DNA from: Stenotrophomonas lactitubi
GTDB taxonomy: Bacteria; Pseudomonadota; Gammaproteobacteria; Xanthomonadales; Xanthomonadaceae
Assembly: GCF_002803515.1 (NCBI RefSeq)
Contig: NZ_PHQX01000001.1
Coordinates: 992,001-1,056,000, forward strand
Length of the DNA stretch: 64,000 nucleotides
Reading direction: 5' to 3'
Both the position numbers and the translations under genes were made by a program. Below are positions 1-8,517 of this stretch, piece after piece. Position 1 is the stretch's first letter. The number at the start of each line of letters is the position of its first letter. A model generated the notes under the pieces. The model saw only the letters and a list, made by a program, of their open reading frames with translations, did not search any database and was not told the DNA's origin.

Positions 1-524
1 CCGCCGTACTCGTCCACCACGATCGCCATGTGGTTGCGCGACAGGCGGAACTCCTTCAACAGCACGTTGAGCTTCTTCGCTTCCGGAATCAGCACCGCCG
101 GGCGCAGCAGTTCACGTACGTTGCCCGGACCATTGTCGGCAACCACGCCGCGCAGCAGGTCCTTGGCCAGCAGCACGCCGAGGATGTCGTCCTTGTTCTC
201 GCCATGCACCGGGAAGCGCGAATGGCCGGACTCGACCACCTGCTTCATCAGCTCCAGGAAGGGCGCCTCCACCGGCAGCGAGACCATCTGCGAACGCGAG
301 ATCATCACGTCGCCCACGGTCAGCTCGGCTACCGAAATGGCACCTTCCATCATCTTCAGGGTATCGGCGGCGATCAACCCTTCTTCCTGCGCGGTGTGCA
401 GGACAGCGACCAGCTCGTCGCGGGTGTGGGGTTCGCCGGAAAAAGCGGACGTCAGGCGTTCAAGCCAGCCGCGCTTCTTTTCACTGTGCTCCACGGAGGA
501 GCTACTACTGTCGTCTTCTGACAT
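1..524 (-). CDS. corC: CorC/HlyC-type CBS-domain protein, 3' end outside window
   Basis: Partial gene: the first about 174 codons are visible, read from the ATG at 524 to the window edge. An acidic, Ser-rich N-terminus leads into GDVMISRSQM near residue 71, the start of the CBS-domain pair found in CorC/YbeX proteins, followed by FPVHGENKDDILGV. Family knowledge links CorC to magnesium/cobalt efflux; the C-terminal CorC/HlyC transporter-associated domain would lie outside. It is the last visible member of a minus-strand block with ybeY and a PhoH-like gene, the usual proteobacterial order miaB-ybeZ-ybeY-corC, but a hypothetical gene sits between it and ybeY. Confidence 0.9.
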   Translation of the reverse strand, partial: MSEDDSSSSSVEHSEKKRGWLERLTSAFSGEPHTRDELVAVLHTAQEEGLIAADTLKMMEGAISVAELTVGDVMISRSQMVSLPVEAPFLELMKQVVESGHSRFPVHGENKDDILGVLLAKDLLRGVVADNGPGNVRELLRPAVLIPEAKKLNVLLKEFRLSRNHMAIVVDEYG

Positions 525-588
525 CTCTGGAAAAAAGGCACCCGGCAGGCCGGGCGATGGCTCCAGTCTAGCAGGATGTGGGGGCCTG

Positions 589-1143
589 TCAGTGACCCTC
601 GCCAGCCGGGGCGGCGGCGGCCGGGCCCTCGCCCTCGGCCGGCAGGTCCAGGCTGTAGGTGCAGCCGGCCAGGGTCTTGCCCGGGTGGCTGGCGACGGTG
701 GATACGCTGAGGATGATCGACTCGATCTGTGCCTCGCCGGACTTCGGGTCGGTCACATCGCGGCTGACCAGCTCGCGCCCGGCCATGAACTTGCCGTCCT
801 GGTCGTAGCCGGTCTCCAGGGCCAACTGCGTGGCCAGCGGCCGCGGGTCGGACTGGTCGAGCACGGCCATGATGCTGGCGCCGGCCACGGCCACGCGCTC
901 GGTCTGCTGGCCGAACACGGTGATCGGGCTGGCCAGCCGGTACTCGCTCATGAACTGGTTGCCCTGCGGCAGCGGCTGCAGGCCGTGGGCCACCGCCTTC
1001 AGCGGATCGGCCAGCAGGGGTGCCAGCGCGGCATGCTCGGGCACGCCCTGGCGGCACTCGATCAGTGCAGGCAGGTCCAGCGGCGCGGCGGAAGCGGTGG
1101 CGGCAAGCAGGAGCGGCAGGAGCAGGAAGGTACGCAGCAGCAC
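589..1143 (-). CDS. secreted hypothetical protein between ybeY and corC
   Basis: A protein of about 184 residues with a GTG start at 1143. The start is followed by a hydrophobic segment (LLRTFLLLPLLLAATASA) typical of a Sec signal peptide, so the mature protein should be periplasmic. I rejected the longer reading frame from 1242 because its first 33 codons lie across a SMAG palindrome. The mature part has two cysteines (near LIECRQG and AGCTYS) and an Ala/Gly-rich tail, and no motif I recognise. It lies between ybeY and corC on the same strand and may be co-transcribed. Function unknown. Confidence 0.6.
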   Translation of the reverse strand: MLLRTFLLLPLLLAATASAAPLDLPALIECRQGVPEHAALAPLLADPLKAVAHGLQPLPQGNQFMSEYRLASPITVFGQQTERVAVAGASIMAVLDQSDPRPLATQLALETGYDQDGKFMAGRELVSRDVTDPKSGEAQIESIILSVSTVASHPGKTLAGCTYSLDLPAEGEGPAAAAPAGEGH

Positions 1144-1158
1144 AAGCGAGGTTCCGTG

Positions 1159-1243
1159 GTAGAGCCGAGCCCGTGCTCGGCTGCTTTTGGGTCGGGTCTG
1201 CGGGGCGCAGGGCGTACCACGGCCGAGCATGGGCTCGGTCACG
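1159..1243. repeat. pair of SMAG-type palindromes
   Basis: A GTAG-headed hairpin begins at 1159 (GAGCCGAGC / GCTCGGCT arms). A second, oppositely oriented copy lies at 1213-1242 (GGCCGAGC / GCTCGGTC). The GTAG head plus short palindrome is the signature of the SMAG family of repetitive extragenic palindromes in Stenotrophomonas. The pair fills the gap downstream of ybeY. Confidence 0.75.
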
Positions 1244-1260
1244 CAGCGCCTGGCCAGGTG

Positions 1261-1746
1261 TCAGCGCTCGCCGGCGTAGGGATCGTCGATGCCGAGCTCG
1301 GCCAGGATCTCGCGCTCCAGCTGTTCCATCGCCTCGGCTTCCTTGTCGTCCTCGTGGTCCCAGCCGAGCAGGTGCAGCACGCCGTGCACGGTCAGGTGCG
1401 CGTAGTGGGCATTGAGCGCCTTGCTCTGCTCGTCGGCTTCACGGGCCACTACCGGCGCGCAGATCACCAGGTCGCCCAGCAGCGGGAACTTGACGCCCTT
1501 GGGCAGGCCCTCCGGCACGTCCGCCGGGAAGCTGAGCACGTTGGTAGCGTAGTCCTTGCCCCGGTAATGCCGGTTCAGGGATTGGCCTTCCTTGCTGTCG
1601 ACCACGCGGATGGCGAGGTCGGCCTCGCGGATGCGACCCTTCAGTGCGGCCGCGACCCACTTGCGGAAGCTGACGGCCGAGGGCAGGCCGGCACGCGGCA
1701 GGGCATAGCTGACGGCGACATCCAGTCGCACGGGACCACGGGTCAT
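1261..1746 (-). CDS. ybeY: endoribonuclease YbeY
   Basis: 161 residues, the usual family length. The zinc-binding triad H-x3-H-x5-H is intact as [11 protein letters not shown], with His121, His125 and His131. The family is a single-strand-specific endoribonuclease needed for 16S rRNA 3'-end maturation and late ribosome quality control. Its ATG overlaps the stop codon of the upstream PhoH-like gene by ATGA at 1743-1746, so the two are translationally coupled. This matches the conserved ybeZ-ybeY pairing. Confidence 0.95.
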   Translation of the reverse strand: MTRGPVRLDVAVSYALPRAGLPSAVSFRKWVAAALKGRIREADLAIRVVDSKEGQSLNRHYRGKDYATNVLSFPADVPEGLPKGVKFPLLGDLVICAPVVAREADEQSKALNAHYAHLTVHGVLHLLGWDHEDDKEAEAMEQLEREILAELGIDDPYAGER

Positions 1747-2729
1747 GGAGTCGCTCCAGGTTGGATCTGATGCAGGTCGCGGCGGTCGTAGGCGCTGACG
1801 ATGCGCGCCACCAGCGGGTGGCGGACCACGTCGCGGGCTTCGAAGAAGGTGAAGCTGACGCCCTCCACATCGCGCAGTACGTCGATGGCATCGCGCAGGC
1901 CCGACTTCACATGCTTGGGCAGGTCGGTCTGGGTCAGATCGCCGGTGACCACGGCAGTCGAGCCGAAGCCCAGTCGGGTCAGGAACATCTTCATCTGTTC
2001 GATGGTGGTGTTCTGCGCTTCGTCCAGGATCACGAACGCATCGTTGAGCGTGCGGCCGCGCATGTAGGCCAGCGGCGCAATCTCGATGACGTTCTTTTCC
2101 AGCAGCTTGAGCACTTTTTCCACGCCCAGCATTTCATACAGGGCGTCGTACAGCGGTCGCAGATACGGGTCGACCTTCTGGCTCAGGTCGCCGGGCAGGA
2201 AGCCCAGCTTCTCGCCGGCCTCAACCGCCGGACGCACCAGGATCAGGCGCTGCACACGCGATTCGTTCAGTGCTTCCACCGCGCTGGCCACGGCCAGGAA
2301 GGTCTTGCCGGTACCGGCCGGGCCGATGCCGAAGTTGATGTCGTGGCTGACGATCTGGTGCAGATAGCGGCTCTGGTTGGAACCGCGCCCGCGCACGGTT
2401 CCGCGCTTGACCTTGATTGCCACGTCCTGCGCTTCGTAGGAGCGATCGGCGATCTGTTCGATGTTCGCCGCGTTCAGGCGCAGGTGGATGCCGTGGCTGT
2501 CGAAGGTGGTCTCGGCGGCCTCTTCATACAGCGCCTCGATCAGCTTCTGCGCCTCTGCACTGGCTTCAGTCGGGCCGCTGATACGGAACACGAAGCCGCG
2601 GTTGGCGATTTCCACGCCAAGCTTCAGTTCGATCTGGCGAAGGTGGCCGTCGAACGGGCCGCACAGGTTGGCCAGCTGCGCGTTGTCTTCCGGCGACAGG
2701 GTGAAGTCTCGATGCTCGATGCTTTTCAT
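1743..2729 (-). CDS. ybeZ: PhoH-like ATPase (YbeZ)
   Basis: 328 residues from the ATG at 2729. A frame extends upstream to 2879, but that part runs through the DnaA-box-like repeats and matches nothing in the family. Walker A is GPAGTGKT (136-143), followed by the family motif [20 protein letters not shown] (162-181) and Walker B VILDEAQ (233-239). YbeZ is an ATPase/helicase-like partner of YbeY in RNA metabolism. The gene overlaps ybeY by four bases. Its usual upstream neighbour miaB lies 3.5 kb away, separated by an inserted efflux operon on the other strand. Confidence 0.93.
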   Translation of the reverse strand: MKSIEHRDFTLSPEDNAQLANLCGPFDGHLRQIELKLGVEIANRGFVFRISGPTEASAEAQKLIEALYEEAAETTFDSHGIHLRLNAANIEQIADRSYEAQDVAIKVKRGTVRGRGSNQSRYLHQIVSHDINFGIGPAGTGKTFLAVASAVEALNESRVQRLILVRPAVEAGEKLGFLPGDLSQKVDPYLRPLYDALYEMLGVEKVLKLLEKNVIEIAPLAYMRGRTLNDAFVILDEAQNTTIEQMKMFLTRLGFGSTAVVTGDLTQTDLPKHVKSGLRDAIDVLRDVEGVSFTFFEARDVVRHPLVARIVSAYDRRDLHQIQPGATP

Positions 2730-2811
2730 TGCTTGGGGTGGGGCGGGGTCGCCGTCCACCGCGATGGCGTCAGGGACGACAAGGGTAACGCGCAAGGCGG
2801 CAGGACGACAG

Positions 2812-2970
2812 TTCTCCACACCGGGTGTGGACCGGCGCCGAAGAAACCTGTGGATAGTCCTTCGCAGCGCTTGTGCCACAAGGAAGATGATGCGGTGGTG
2901 AAAATTGCGCCAGTGCCCGCGGGGTTCTCCACATGTGGTGTGGACGGTGTTGCAGCGAACCTGTGGATAG
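2812..2970. promoter_or_regulatory. duplicated module of DnaA-box-like sites
   Basis: This lies in the 364-bp gene-free gap between the PhoH-like gene and the efflux operon. TTCTCCACA occurs at 2812 and 2925, TGTGGA at 2826 and 2939, and TGTGGATAG at 2849 and 2962. Each member of a pair is exactly 113 bp from its twin. TTCTCCACA and CTATCCACA (the complement of TGTGGATAG) each differ from the DnaA box TTATCCACA by one base. The geometry is conserved although the spacer bases diverge, which suggests a protein-binding module. A DnaA-binding role is inference. Confidence 0.5.
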
Positions 2971-3093
2971 GTGGCAGCGAGCCTTGCGGCAGTGGCGTTG
3001 CCGGCGGGTGATCAATTATTGACCAGCCCTGTTCTGGATCATTGCGGGTGCACAGGGAGCATGGCACCGTGGCGCCATCGGAGGAGGTGGCGC

Positions 3094-4050
3094 ATGGCCG
3101 TGGGCACGTGGATGCGCAGGATGGGGCTGCTGGGCAGCTGCCTGCTGGCGGGCTGCGGCGAAGCACCGCCGGCGGCACTGGGTACGCTTGAATGGGACCG
3201 GATCAGCGTGCCCGCACCGGCGGCGGAAGTGATCAGTGCCGTTGACGTGCGCGAAGGGCAGGCGGTCAAGGCCGGCGCGCTGCTGATGCGCCTGGATCCT
3301 GCCCGTGGCGCCGCCCAGTTCGACGCCGCACAGGCCGAAACCGCCCGCGTGCAGGCGCAGCTTGAAGAACTGCAGGTGGGCCCGCGTCCTGAGCAGATCG
3401 CCCAAGCGCAGGCACAGCTCACGGCGCTGCGCGCGCAGGCGGCTGAAGCCACTGCGTACTACCGCCGGGTGCAACCGCTGGCCCGCCAGAGGCTGGTCGC
3501 TGCTGCCGACCTGGACCGGGCCCGCGCGGCCGCCGACAACGCCGTGGCCAGCGTGCGCGCTGCCGAACAGGCGTGGCTGGAGCTGCAGCGCGGCAACCGT
3601 CGTGAGGACATTGCCCAGGGCCAGGCCGCCTCCCGGGCAACGCAGGCACAGGAGGTGGTGCAGGCCGTCAACCTGCAGAAGCTGCAGCTGCGTGCGCCGC
3701 GCGATGGCGTGGTCGATGCGTTGCCGTACCGGCAGGGCGACCAGGCACCGATCGGTGCGCCATTGGTGGTGATGCTGGTGGGCGAACGCCCCTATGCGCG
3801 CGTGTATCTGCCGCAGCCATTGCGCCTGCGGGTGAAGGTGGGGCAGGGAGCGCAGGTGCAGCTGGATGGTGCCAACACCGTGCTGAAGGGGCATGTGCGG
3901 TCGATCCGCAGCGACCCTTCCTTTACGCCGTATTACGCGCTGACCGGTGATGACGTCTCGCGGCTGAGCTACCTGGCCGAGATCGAGCTGGACGACAGTG
4001 CCGACATGCAGGCGCTGCCCGCCGGGCTGCCGGTGCAGGTGCGCTTCTGA
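3094..4050 (+). CDS. HlyD-family membrane-fusion lipoprotein of ABC efflux system
   Basis: 318 residues. The ATG at 3094 is chosen because GAGGAGG lies seven bases upstream. The N-terminus ends in a lipobox LLAGC with Cys21 as lipidation site. The rest is a periplasmic adaptor: a biotinyl/lipoyl-like half (ISAVDVREGQAVKAG), an alpha-hairpin rich in Ala/Gln/Glu (about residues 70-190), then the second lipoyl half (LRAPRDGVVDALPYRQGD) and a beta-barrel. It heads a three-gene operon with an ABC ATPase and an ABC-2 permease, the YbhG-YbhF-YbhSR arrangement used for drug export through an outer-membrane channel. No channel gene is adjacent. Substrate unknown. Confidence 0.88.
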   Translation: MAVGTWMRRMGLLGSCLLAGCGEAPPAALGTLEWDRISVPAPAAEVISAVDVREGQAVKAGALLMRLDPARGAAQFDAAQAETARVQAQLEELQVGPRPEQIAQAQAQLTALRAQAAEATAYYRRVQPLARQRLVAAADLDRARAAADNAVASVRAAEQAWLELQRGNRREDIAQGQAASRATQAQEVVQAVNLQKLQLRAPRDGVVDALPYRQGDQAPIGAPLVVMLVGERPYARVYLPQPLRLRVKVGQGAQVQLDGANTVLKGHVRSIRSDPSFTPYYALTGDDVSRLSYLAEIELDDSADMQALPAGLPVQVRF

Positions 4051-4070
4051 ATCCTGTCGATGACATTGCC

Positions 4071-4994
4071 GTGCGTGCGCAGGGCCTGAGCCGCCGTTTC
4101 GGCGAGCTGCTGGCAGTGGACAACGTCGATCTGCAGGTGCCGCGAGGGCAGGTATACGGCTTCCTCGGCCCGAACGGCTCAGGCAAGTCGACCACCATCC
4201 GCATGCTGTGCGGACTGCTTGAACCAAGCGCTGGCGAGATCGAAGTGCTGGGCCTGGCGATCCCGGCACAGGCCGAAGCGCTGCGCCGCCGCATCGGCTA
4301 CATGACCCAGCGCTTTTCGTTGTACGAAGACCTGTCGGTGCGGGAGAACCTGGAATTCCTGGCCGCCATCCAGGATCTACCGAGGGCGCAAGCACGGCAA
4401 CGGGTCGACGTGCTGCTGCAGCAGTACCGTCTGCAGGACCGCCAGGTGCAGTTGGCCGGCACCCTCAGCGGCGGGCAGAAGCAGCGGCTGGCGCTGGCCG
4501 GTGCGGTGATCCATGCGCCGGAACTGCTGTTCCTCGATGAGCCGACCAGTGCGGTCGATCCTGAGTCGCGGCGCGATTTCTGGGAGGCGCTGTTCGAACT
4601 CGCCGATGCCGGCACCACGGTGCTGGTGTCCACCCACTACATGGACGAGGCCGAACGCTGCCATCGGCTGGCGATCCTAGATCGCGGTGCCCTGGTGGCC
4701 GATGGAACCCCGGCCGAGCTGTGCGCGCAGCTGCAGGGCCGTACCCTGAAGGTCACCGCCTCGCAGCCCCGGCAGGCCAGCCGCGCGCTGGCGGCGTTGC
4801 CGGGTGTGCTCAGCGTGGCCCAGATCGGCACCGAACTGCGCGTGCTGTGCAGCGAGGGTGCGGCCGATACCAGCGTGTTGGCGCAGGCACTTGCCGCCGC
4901 CGATCCGCAGGCCAGCATCGAACCGGTGGCACCCAACCTGGAAGACGTATTCGTTGCCGCCACCCGTGGCCGTGGTCGGGAGCCGGCCGCATGA
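4071..4994 (+). CDS. ABC transporter ATP-binding protein (YbhF-like)
   Basis: 307 residues from a GTG start at 4071; no in-frame ATG is available upstream. Walker A GPNGSGKST (33-41), signature LSGGQKQ (132-138), Walker B LLFLDEP (152-158) and the switch histidine in STHYMDE are all present, so the ATPase should be active. It energises the permease encoded directly downstream; its TGA overlaps the permease ATG (ATGA at 4991-4994). The C-terminal about 80 residues resemble the extension seen in drug-exporter and CcmA-like ATPases. Confidence 0.9.
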   Translation: MRAQGLSRRFGELLAVDNVDLQVPRGQVYGFLGPNGSGKSTTIRMLCGLLEPSAGEIEVLGLAIPAQAEALRRRIGYMTQRFSLYEDLSVRENLEFLAAIQDLPRAQARQRVDVLLQQYRLQDRQVQLAGTLSGGQKQRLALAGAVIHAPELLFLDEPTSAVDPESRRDFWEALFELADAGTTVLVSTHYMDEAERCHRLAILDRGALVADGTPAELCAQLQGRTLKVTASQPRQASRALAALPGVLSVAQIGTELRVLCSEGAADTSVLAQALAAADPQASIEPVAPNLEDVFVAATRGRGREPAA

Positions 4995-6103
4995 GCGTGC
5001 GACGGCTATGGGCGATCATGCTCAAGGAGCTGCGGCAACTGCGCCGTGACCGCATCACCTTGGCGATGATCGTTGGCATCCCGGTGATGCAGCTGCTGCT
5101 GTTCGGCTATGCGATCAACCTCAACCTGCGGCACCTGGATGCCGGTATCGCCGATCAGGCCAACAGTGCGGCGTCGCGCGCGCTGGTACAGGACATGGTC
5201 GCCACCGGCGTGATCACGCCGCGCGCGCAGGCCTATACGCCCGATCAACTGATGGAGGCGTTGCGACGGGGCCGGATCAGCGTGGGCATCGTCATTCCCT
5301 CCGATTTCGAGCGACGCCGCTACGAAGGCCGCGAAGCGGTGCAGGTGCTGGTCGACGGCAGCGACACGGTGGTGCAGAGTGCGGCGATCCAGCTGGCGCA
5401 GGTGCCGCTGGACACGCGTCCGGCCAGCAACGCGCGACCACTGCGCGAAGGCAGCATCGCCAGCGGGCAGGTGAGCGTCATCAGTTTCTACAACCCGCAA
5501 CGGCGCTCAGCGGTGAACATTGTGCCCGGCCTGATCGGGGTGATCCTGACCATGACCCTGGTGATGTTCACCGCAGTGGCGGTGGTACGCGAACGCGAGC
5601 GCGGCAACATGGAACTGCTGATCGCCACGCCGGTATCGCGCAGCGAACTGATGGTCGGCAAGGTGTTGCCCTATGCGGCGATCGGTCTGCTGCAGACCAC
5701 GCTGGTGCTGCTGCTGGGAACCTGGTTGTTCGAGGTTCCGATCCGCGGCAGCCTGGTTGATGTCTATCTGGCCGCGGTGCTGCTGGTGCTGGCCAACCTC
5801 GCACTGGGCCTGTTGATTTCAACGCGCGCGCGGTCGCAGTTCCAGGCCATGCAGATGACCCTGTTCCTGTTCCTGCCGTCGATCCTGCTGTCGGGTTTCA
5901 TGTTTCCGTTCGCCGGCATGCCCAGGCCGGTGCAGTGGCTGGCGGAAGTACTGCCGCTCACCCATTTCCTGCGCCTGGTGCGCGGCATCATGCTGCGCGG
6001 GGCCTCGCTGTGGGAGCTGTGGCCGGACGCACTGGCAATGCTGGTGTTCATCGTGGCGATGATGACCCTGGCCATCCTGCGCTTCCGCAAGCGCCTGGAT
6101 TGA
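4991..6103 (+). CDS. ABC-2 type permease (YbhS/YbhR-like)
   Basis: 370 residues. One membrane segment near residues 20-40 (IVGIPVMQLLLFGYAI) is followed by a large periplasmic loop to about residue 175. Five further hydrophobic segments follow, including VNIVPGLIGVILTMTLVMFT and LFLFLPSILLSGFMFPFAG, which fits the ABC-2 fold. The sequence REREAGN-like region reads RERERGNMELL, typical of this family. It forms the membrane channel of the exporter with the preceding ATPase and adaptor. A single permease suggests a homodimer. Confidence 0.9.
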   Translation: MSVRRLWAIMLKELRQLRRDRITLAMIVGIPVMQLLLFGYAINLNLRHLDAGIADQANSAASRALVQDMVATGVITPRAQAYTPDQLMEALRRGRISVGIVIPSDFERRRYEGREAVQVLVDGSDTVVQSAAIQLAQVPLDTRPASNARPLREGSIASGQVSVISFYNPQRRSAVNIVPGLIGVILTMTLVMFTAVAVVRERERGNMELLIATPVSRSELMVGKVLPYAAIGLLQTTLVLLLGTWLFEVPIRGSLVDVYLAAVLLVLANLALGLLISTRARSQFQAMQMTLFLFLPSILLSGFMFPFAGMPRPVQWLAEVLPLTHFLRLVRGIMLRGASLWELWPDALAMLVFIVAMMTLAILRFRKRLD

Positions 6104-6104
6104 A

Positions 6105-6226
6105 GCATGCCGACCAACGGTCGGCATCCACACAGTAGGTGCCGACCGTTGGTCGGCATCAACTGCGGTGAGTGCCGACCGCTGGCCGGCATCAATTGCG
6201 GTGGGTGCCGACCGTTGGTCGGCACA
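6105..6226. repeat. array of four SMAG-type palindromes between convergent genes
   Basis: Four copies of a palindrome of the form TGCCGACC-N-GGTCGGCA lie head to tail at about 6107-6127, 6135-6160, 6167-6193 and 6201-6226. The second has the full GTAG head. The arms vary in compensating fashion (ACCGTTGGT versus ACCGCTGGC), so pairing is preserved. They fill the gap between the exporter permease (plus strand) and miaB (minus strand) and probably terminate or protect both transcripts. Confidence 0.8.
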
Positions 6227-6228
6227 CC

Positions 6229-7647
6229 TTATTCCGCCACCACGCGGCCGCGCAGCGAATTGGTCAGCGCTTCAGTGATCACCACGTCCACGAACTGGCC
6301 GATCAGGCGCGGGTGCGCCGGGAAGTTCACCGAACGCATGTTCTCGGTCTTGCCGGTCAGTTCATTCGGGTTCTTGCGTGAAGGGCCTTCCACCAGCACG
6401 GCCTGTACGCTGCCAACCATCCTTTCGGAGATGCTCGCAGCGTGTGCATTGATGCGTTCCTGCAGGCGCGACAGGCGTGCATGCTTCTCCGCATCGCTGA
6501 TCGTGTCTTCCAGGTCCGCTGCCGGCGTGCCCGGGCGACGCGAATAGATGAAGGAGAAGCTGTGATCGAAGCCGATGTCCTCGATCAGTTTCATGGTCTT
6601 CTCGAAATCCGCATCGGTCTCGCCGGGGAAACCGACGATGAAGTCCGAACTGATCGAGATGTCCGGGCGGACCGCACGCAGCTTGCGGATCTTCGACTTG
6701 AATTCCAGTGCGGTGTAACCGCGCTTCATCGCTGATAGCACGCGGTCGCTGCCAGCCTGCACCGGCAGGTGCAGGAAGTTGGCCAGCTGCGGCACATCGC
6801 GGAACGCATCGATCAGCGAATCGCTGAACTCCAGCGGGTGCGAGGTGGTGAAGCGGATGCGGCCAACGCCATCGATCTCGGCGATGGTGCGGATCAGCAG
6901 GCCGAGGTCGGCGAACTCGCCGTCGCCATACGGCCCGCGGTAGGCGTTGACGTTCTGGCCGAGCAGGTTGATCTCGCGCACGCCCTGCGAAGCAAGCTGT
7001 GCCACTTCCACCACCACGTCCTCGAACGGGCGGCTGACTTCGGTACCGCGCGTGTAGGGCACCACGCAGAACGAGCAGTACTTGGAGCAGCCTTCCATGA
7101 TCGACACGAACGCCGACGCGCCATCGGCACGTGGTTCGGGCATGCGATCGAACTTCTCGATTTCCGGGAAGCTGATGTCCACCTGTGGGCGCTGCTGTTC
7201 GCGGCGGGCGCGGATCAGTTCCGGCAGGCGATGCAGCGTCTGCGGGCCGAACACCAGGTCGACGAACGGCGCACGCTTGATGATCGCCTCGCCTTCCTGC
7301 GACGCCACGCAACCGCCGACGCCGATGATGACCTCACGGCCCTGGTTCTTCAGGCTCTTCCAGATGCCCAGCTGGCTGAACACCTTCTCCTGCGCCTTTT
7401 CGCGGATCGAGCAGGTGTTGACCAGGATGACGTCGGCGTCCTCGGGGCGATCGGTCAGTTCCAGGCCATCACTGGCGGCGAGCACGTCGGCCATCTTGGC
7501 CGAGTCGTACTCGTTCATCTGGCAACCGTGGGTCTTGATGTACAGCTTGCCTTTCACCTGGTCGGGCTTGCGCGGACCGGCGGGCAGGGCAACGAGCGGG
7601 GTACCGCCCGGCGTGGCGGGCGGAAAGACGTCTGGCGTCCCGGTCAT
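6229..7647 (-). CDS. miaB: tRNA-2-methylthio-N6-dimethylallyladenosine synthase MiaB
   Basis: 472 residues. The UPF0004 domain has its three cluster cysteines (Cys42 in HGCQMN, Cys79 in NTCSIRE, Cys113 in GGCVASQ). The radical-SAM domain carries C-x3-C-x2-C at 187-194 (CSKYCSFC), and a C-terminal TRAM domain follows. MiaB adds the 2-methylthio group to i6A37 in tRNAs reading UNN codons, using S-adenosylmethionine and two iron-sulfur clusters. The N-terminal about 30 residues, before [14 protein letters not shown], are longer than in E. coli and Pro/Gly-rich, so a slightly later start is possible. Confidence 0.95.
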   Translation of the reverse strand: MTGTPDVFPPATPGGTPLVALPAGPRKPDQVKGKLYIKTHGCQMNEYDSAKMADVLAASDGLELTDRPEDADVILVNTCSIREKAQEKVFSQLGIWKSLKNQGREVIIGVGGCVASQEGEAIIKRAPFVDLVFGPQTLHRLPELIRARREQQRPQVDISFPEIEKFDRMPEPRADGASAFVSIMEGCSKYCSFCVVPYTRGTEVSRPFEDVVVEVAQLASQGVREINLLGQNVNAYRGPYGDGEFADLGLLIRTIAEIDGVGRIRFTTSHPLEFSDSLIDAFRDVPQLANFLHLPVQAGSDRVLSAMKRGYTALEFKSKIRKLRAVRPDISISSDFIVGFPGETDADFEKTMKLIEDIGFDHSFSFIYSRRPGTPAADLEDTISDAEKHARLSRLQERINAHAASISERMVGSVQAVLVEGPSRKNPNELTGKTENMRSVNFPAHPRLIGQFVDVVITEALTNSLRGRVVAE

Positions 7648-7745
7648 GGCGCTTAATCCATTCGGGTGGCGGGAAAGGGGGCGATTCTACCCGCATCCCG
7701 TCGCGCTCGCCCTGCACAACGCCAACGGCGCCGCGCTGCGCGCTC

Positions 7746-7811
7746 GCGGGGCATGGCCCCGCGCTACCCGTATCCCGCGCCGTTCGGTAGCGCCGGCCCG
7801 TGCCCGGCGAG
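7746..7811. repeat. two SMAG-type palindromes in opposite orientation
   Basis: One element at 7746-7769 (CGCGGGGCATGGCCCCGCGCTAC) carries its GTAG head on the minus strand. The other at 7787-7811 (GTAGCGCCGGCCCGTGCCCGGCG) carries it on the plus strand. They occupy the gap between the miaB 5' end and the 3' end of the GST gene. Confidence 0.7.
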
Positions 7812-7816
7812 TGCCC

Positions 7817-8437
7817 TTACGCCGCGATCAGCTCCGCATCGATCTGCCGCGAACGATCAAACGCGGTCAGCGCACTCATCCGTTCGATGTAGGCGGCCGT
7901 CGCCGGTGCTGGCTGCACCAGGCCGAACGCACTGGTCCATGCCAGTGCATTGCCCCACAACACGTCTGCCGCACTCATCACCTCGCCCAGCAGGTACGGC
8001 CCCTGCGCCAGCTGTGCTTCGATCACCTGCAGCACCGTATCGGCGTCGTTGTAGGGCGACATCGCATGCGGCGGCGGGTCGCGACGCATCGCCCGGTCGA
8101 TCATCGCCGGTTCGAAGCAGGCGCCGTAGAAGGCCATCCAGCGCAGATAGGGGCCGCGCAGGGCGTCGCCGATCGGCGGCGCCAGCCCGGCTTCCGGGTA
8201 CAGGTCGGCCAGGTACAGGTAGATCGCCACCTGCTCGGTCACCAGGGCGCCGTTGTGCACGATGGCCGGCACCTTGCCCATCGGATTGATCGCCAGATAG
8301 GCCGGGGCCAGGTTGGCGCCAGCCTTCAGGTCCAGCACCTGCATGCGGTAGTCGGCGCCCAGTGCTTCAAGCAGGGCCACCGCGCCGCTCGAGCGTGAAC
8401 GGGCGGCGTGATAGAGGGTGATCTGGCGTGACGTCAT
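7817..8437 (-). CDS. glutathione S-transferase family protein
   Basis: 206 residues from the ATG at 8437, which has AGGAG at good spacing upstream. The N-terminal thioredoxin-like domain begins ITLYHAARSRSSGAVALLEAL and carries the glutathione-binding NPMGKVPAIVHNGALVTEQVAI stretch, with cis-Pro before A-I-V. An all-helical C-terminal domain follows. The family conjugates or reduces electrophiles with glutathione in the cytoplasm; the specific substrate cannot be read. It is divergent from a WYL-type regulator with an inverted repeat between them, so it is the likely target of that regulator. Confidence 0.88.
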   Translation of the reverse strand: MTSRQITLYHAARSRSSGAVALLEALGADYRMQVLDLKAGANLAPAYLAINPMGKVPAIVHNGALVTEQVAIYLYLADLYPEAGLAPPIGDALRGPYLRWMAFYGACFEPAMIDRAMRRDPPPHAMSPYNDADTVLQVIEAQLAQGPYLLGEVMSAADVLWGNALAWTSAFGLVQPAPATAAYIERMSALTAFDRSRQIDAELIAA

Positions 8438-8490
8438 GGCATTGCTCCTTGCAGGTGGTGGTGAAGTGGGGGCCATCCTGGGGCACAATT

Positions 8491-8509
8491 GCGGACGACT
8501 TCTGTCCGC
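8491..8509. promoter_or_regulatory. candidate operator between GST gene and WYL regulator
   Basis: GCGGAC-N7-GTCCGC is a perfect 6-bp inverted repeat. It lies 9 bases before the regulator ATG and about 54 bases before the divergent GST start. Its position in the shared 80-bp promoter region suggests a binding site for the WYL regulator. This is inference. Confidence 0.45.
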
Positions 8510-8517
8510 GATCCGTC

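Noticed and set aside
2730..2879. N-terminal extension of the PhoH-like gene to 2879
   Set aside because: The extra 50 codons overlap the DnaA-box-like repeats and resemble no family member; the ATG at 2729 fits the known N-terminus.
3019..3042. Promoter for the efflux operon (TTGACC ... GATCAT)
   Set aside because: The spacer is only 12 bp and no better -10 is visible, so it was not annotated.
6105..6226. CRISPR array
   Set aside because: Units are self-complementary hairpins with variable arms and no unique spacers; they fit SMAG repeats.
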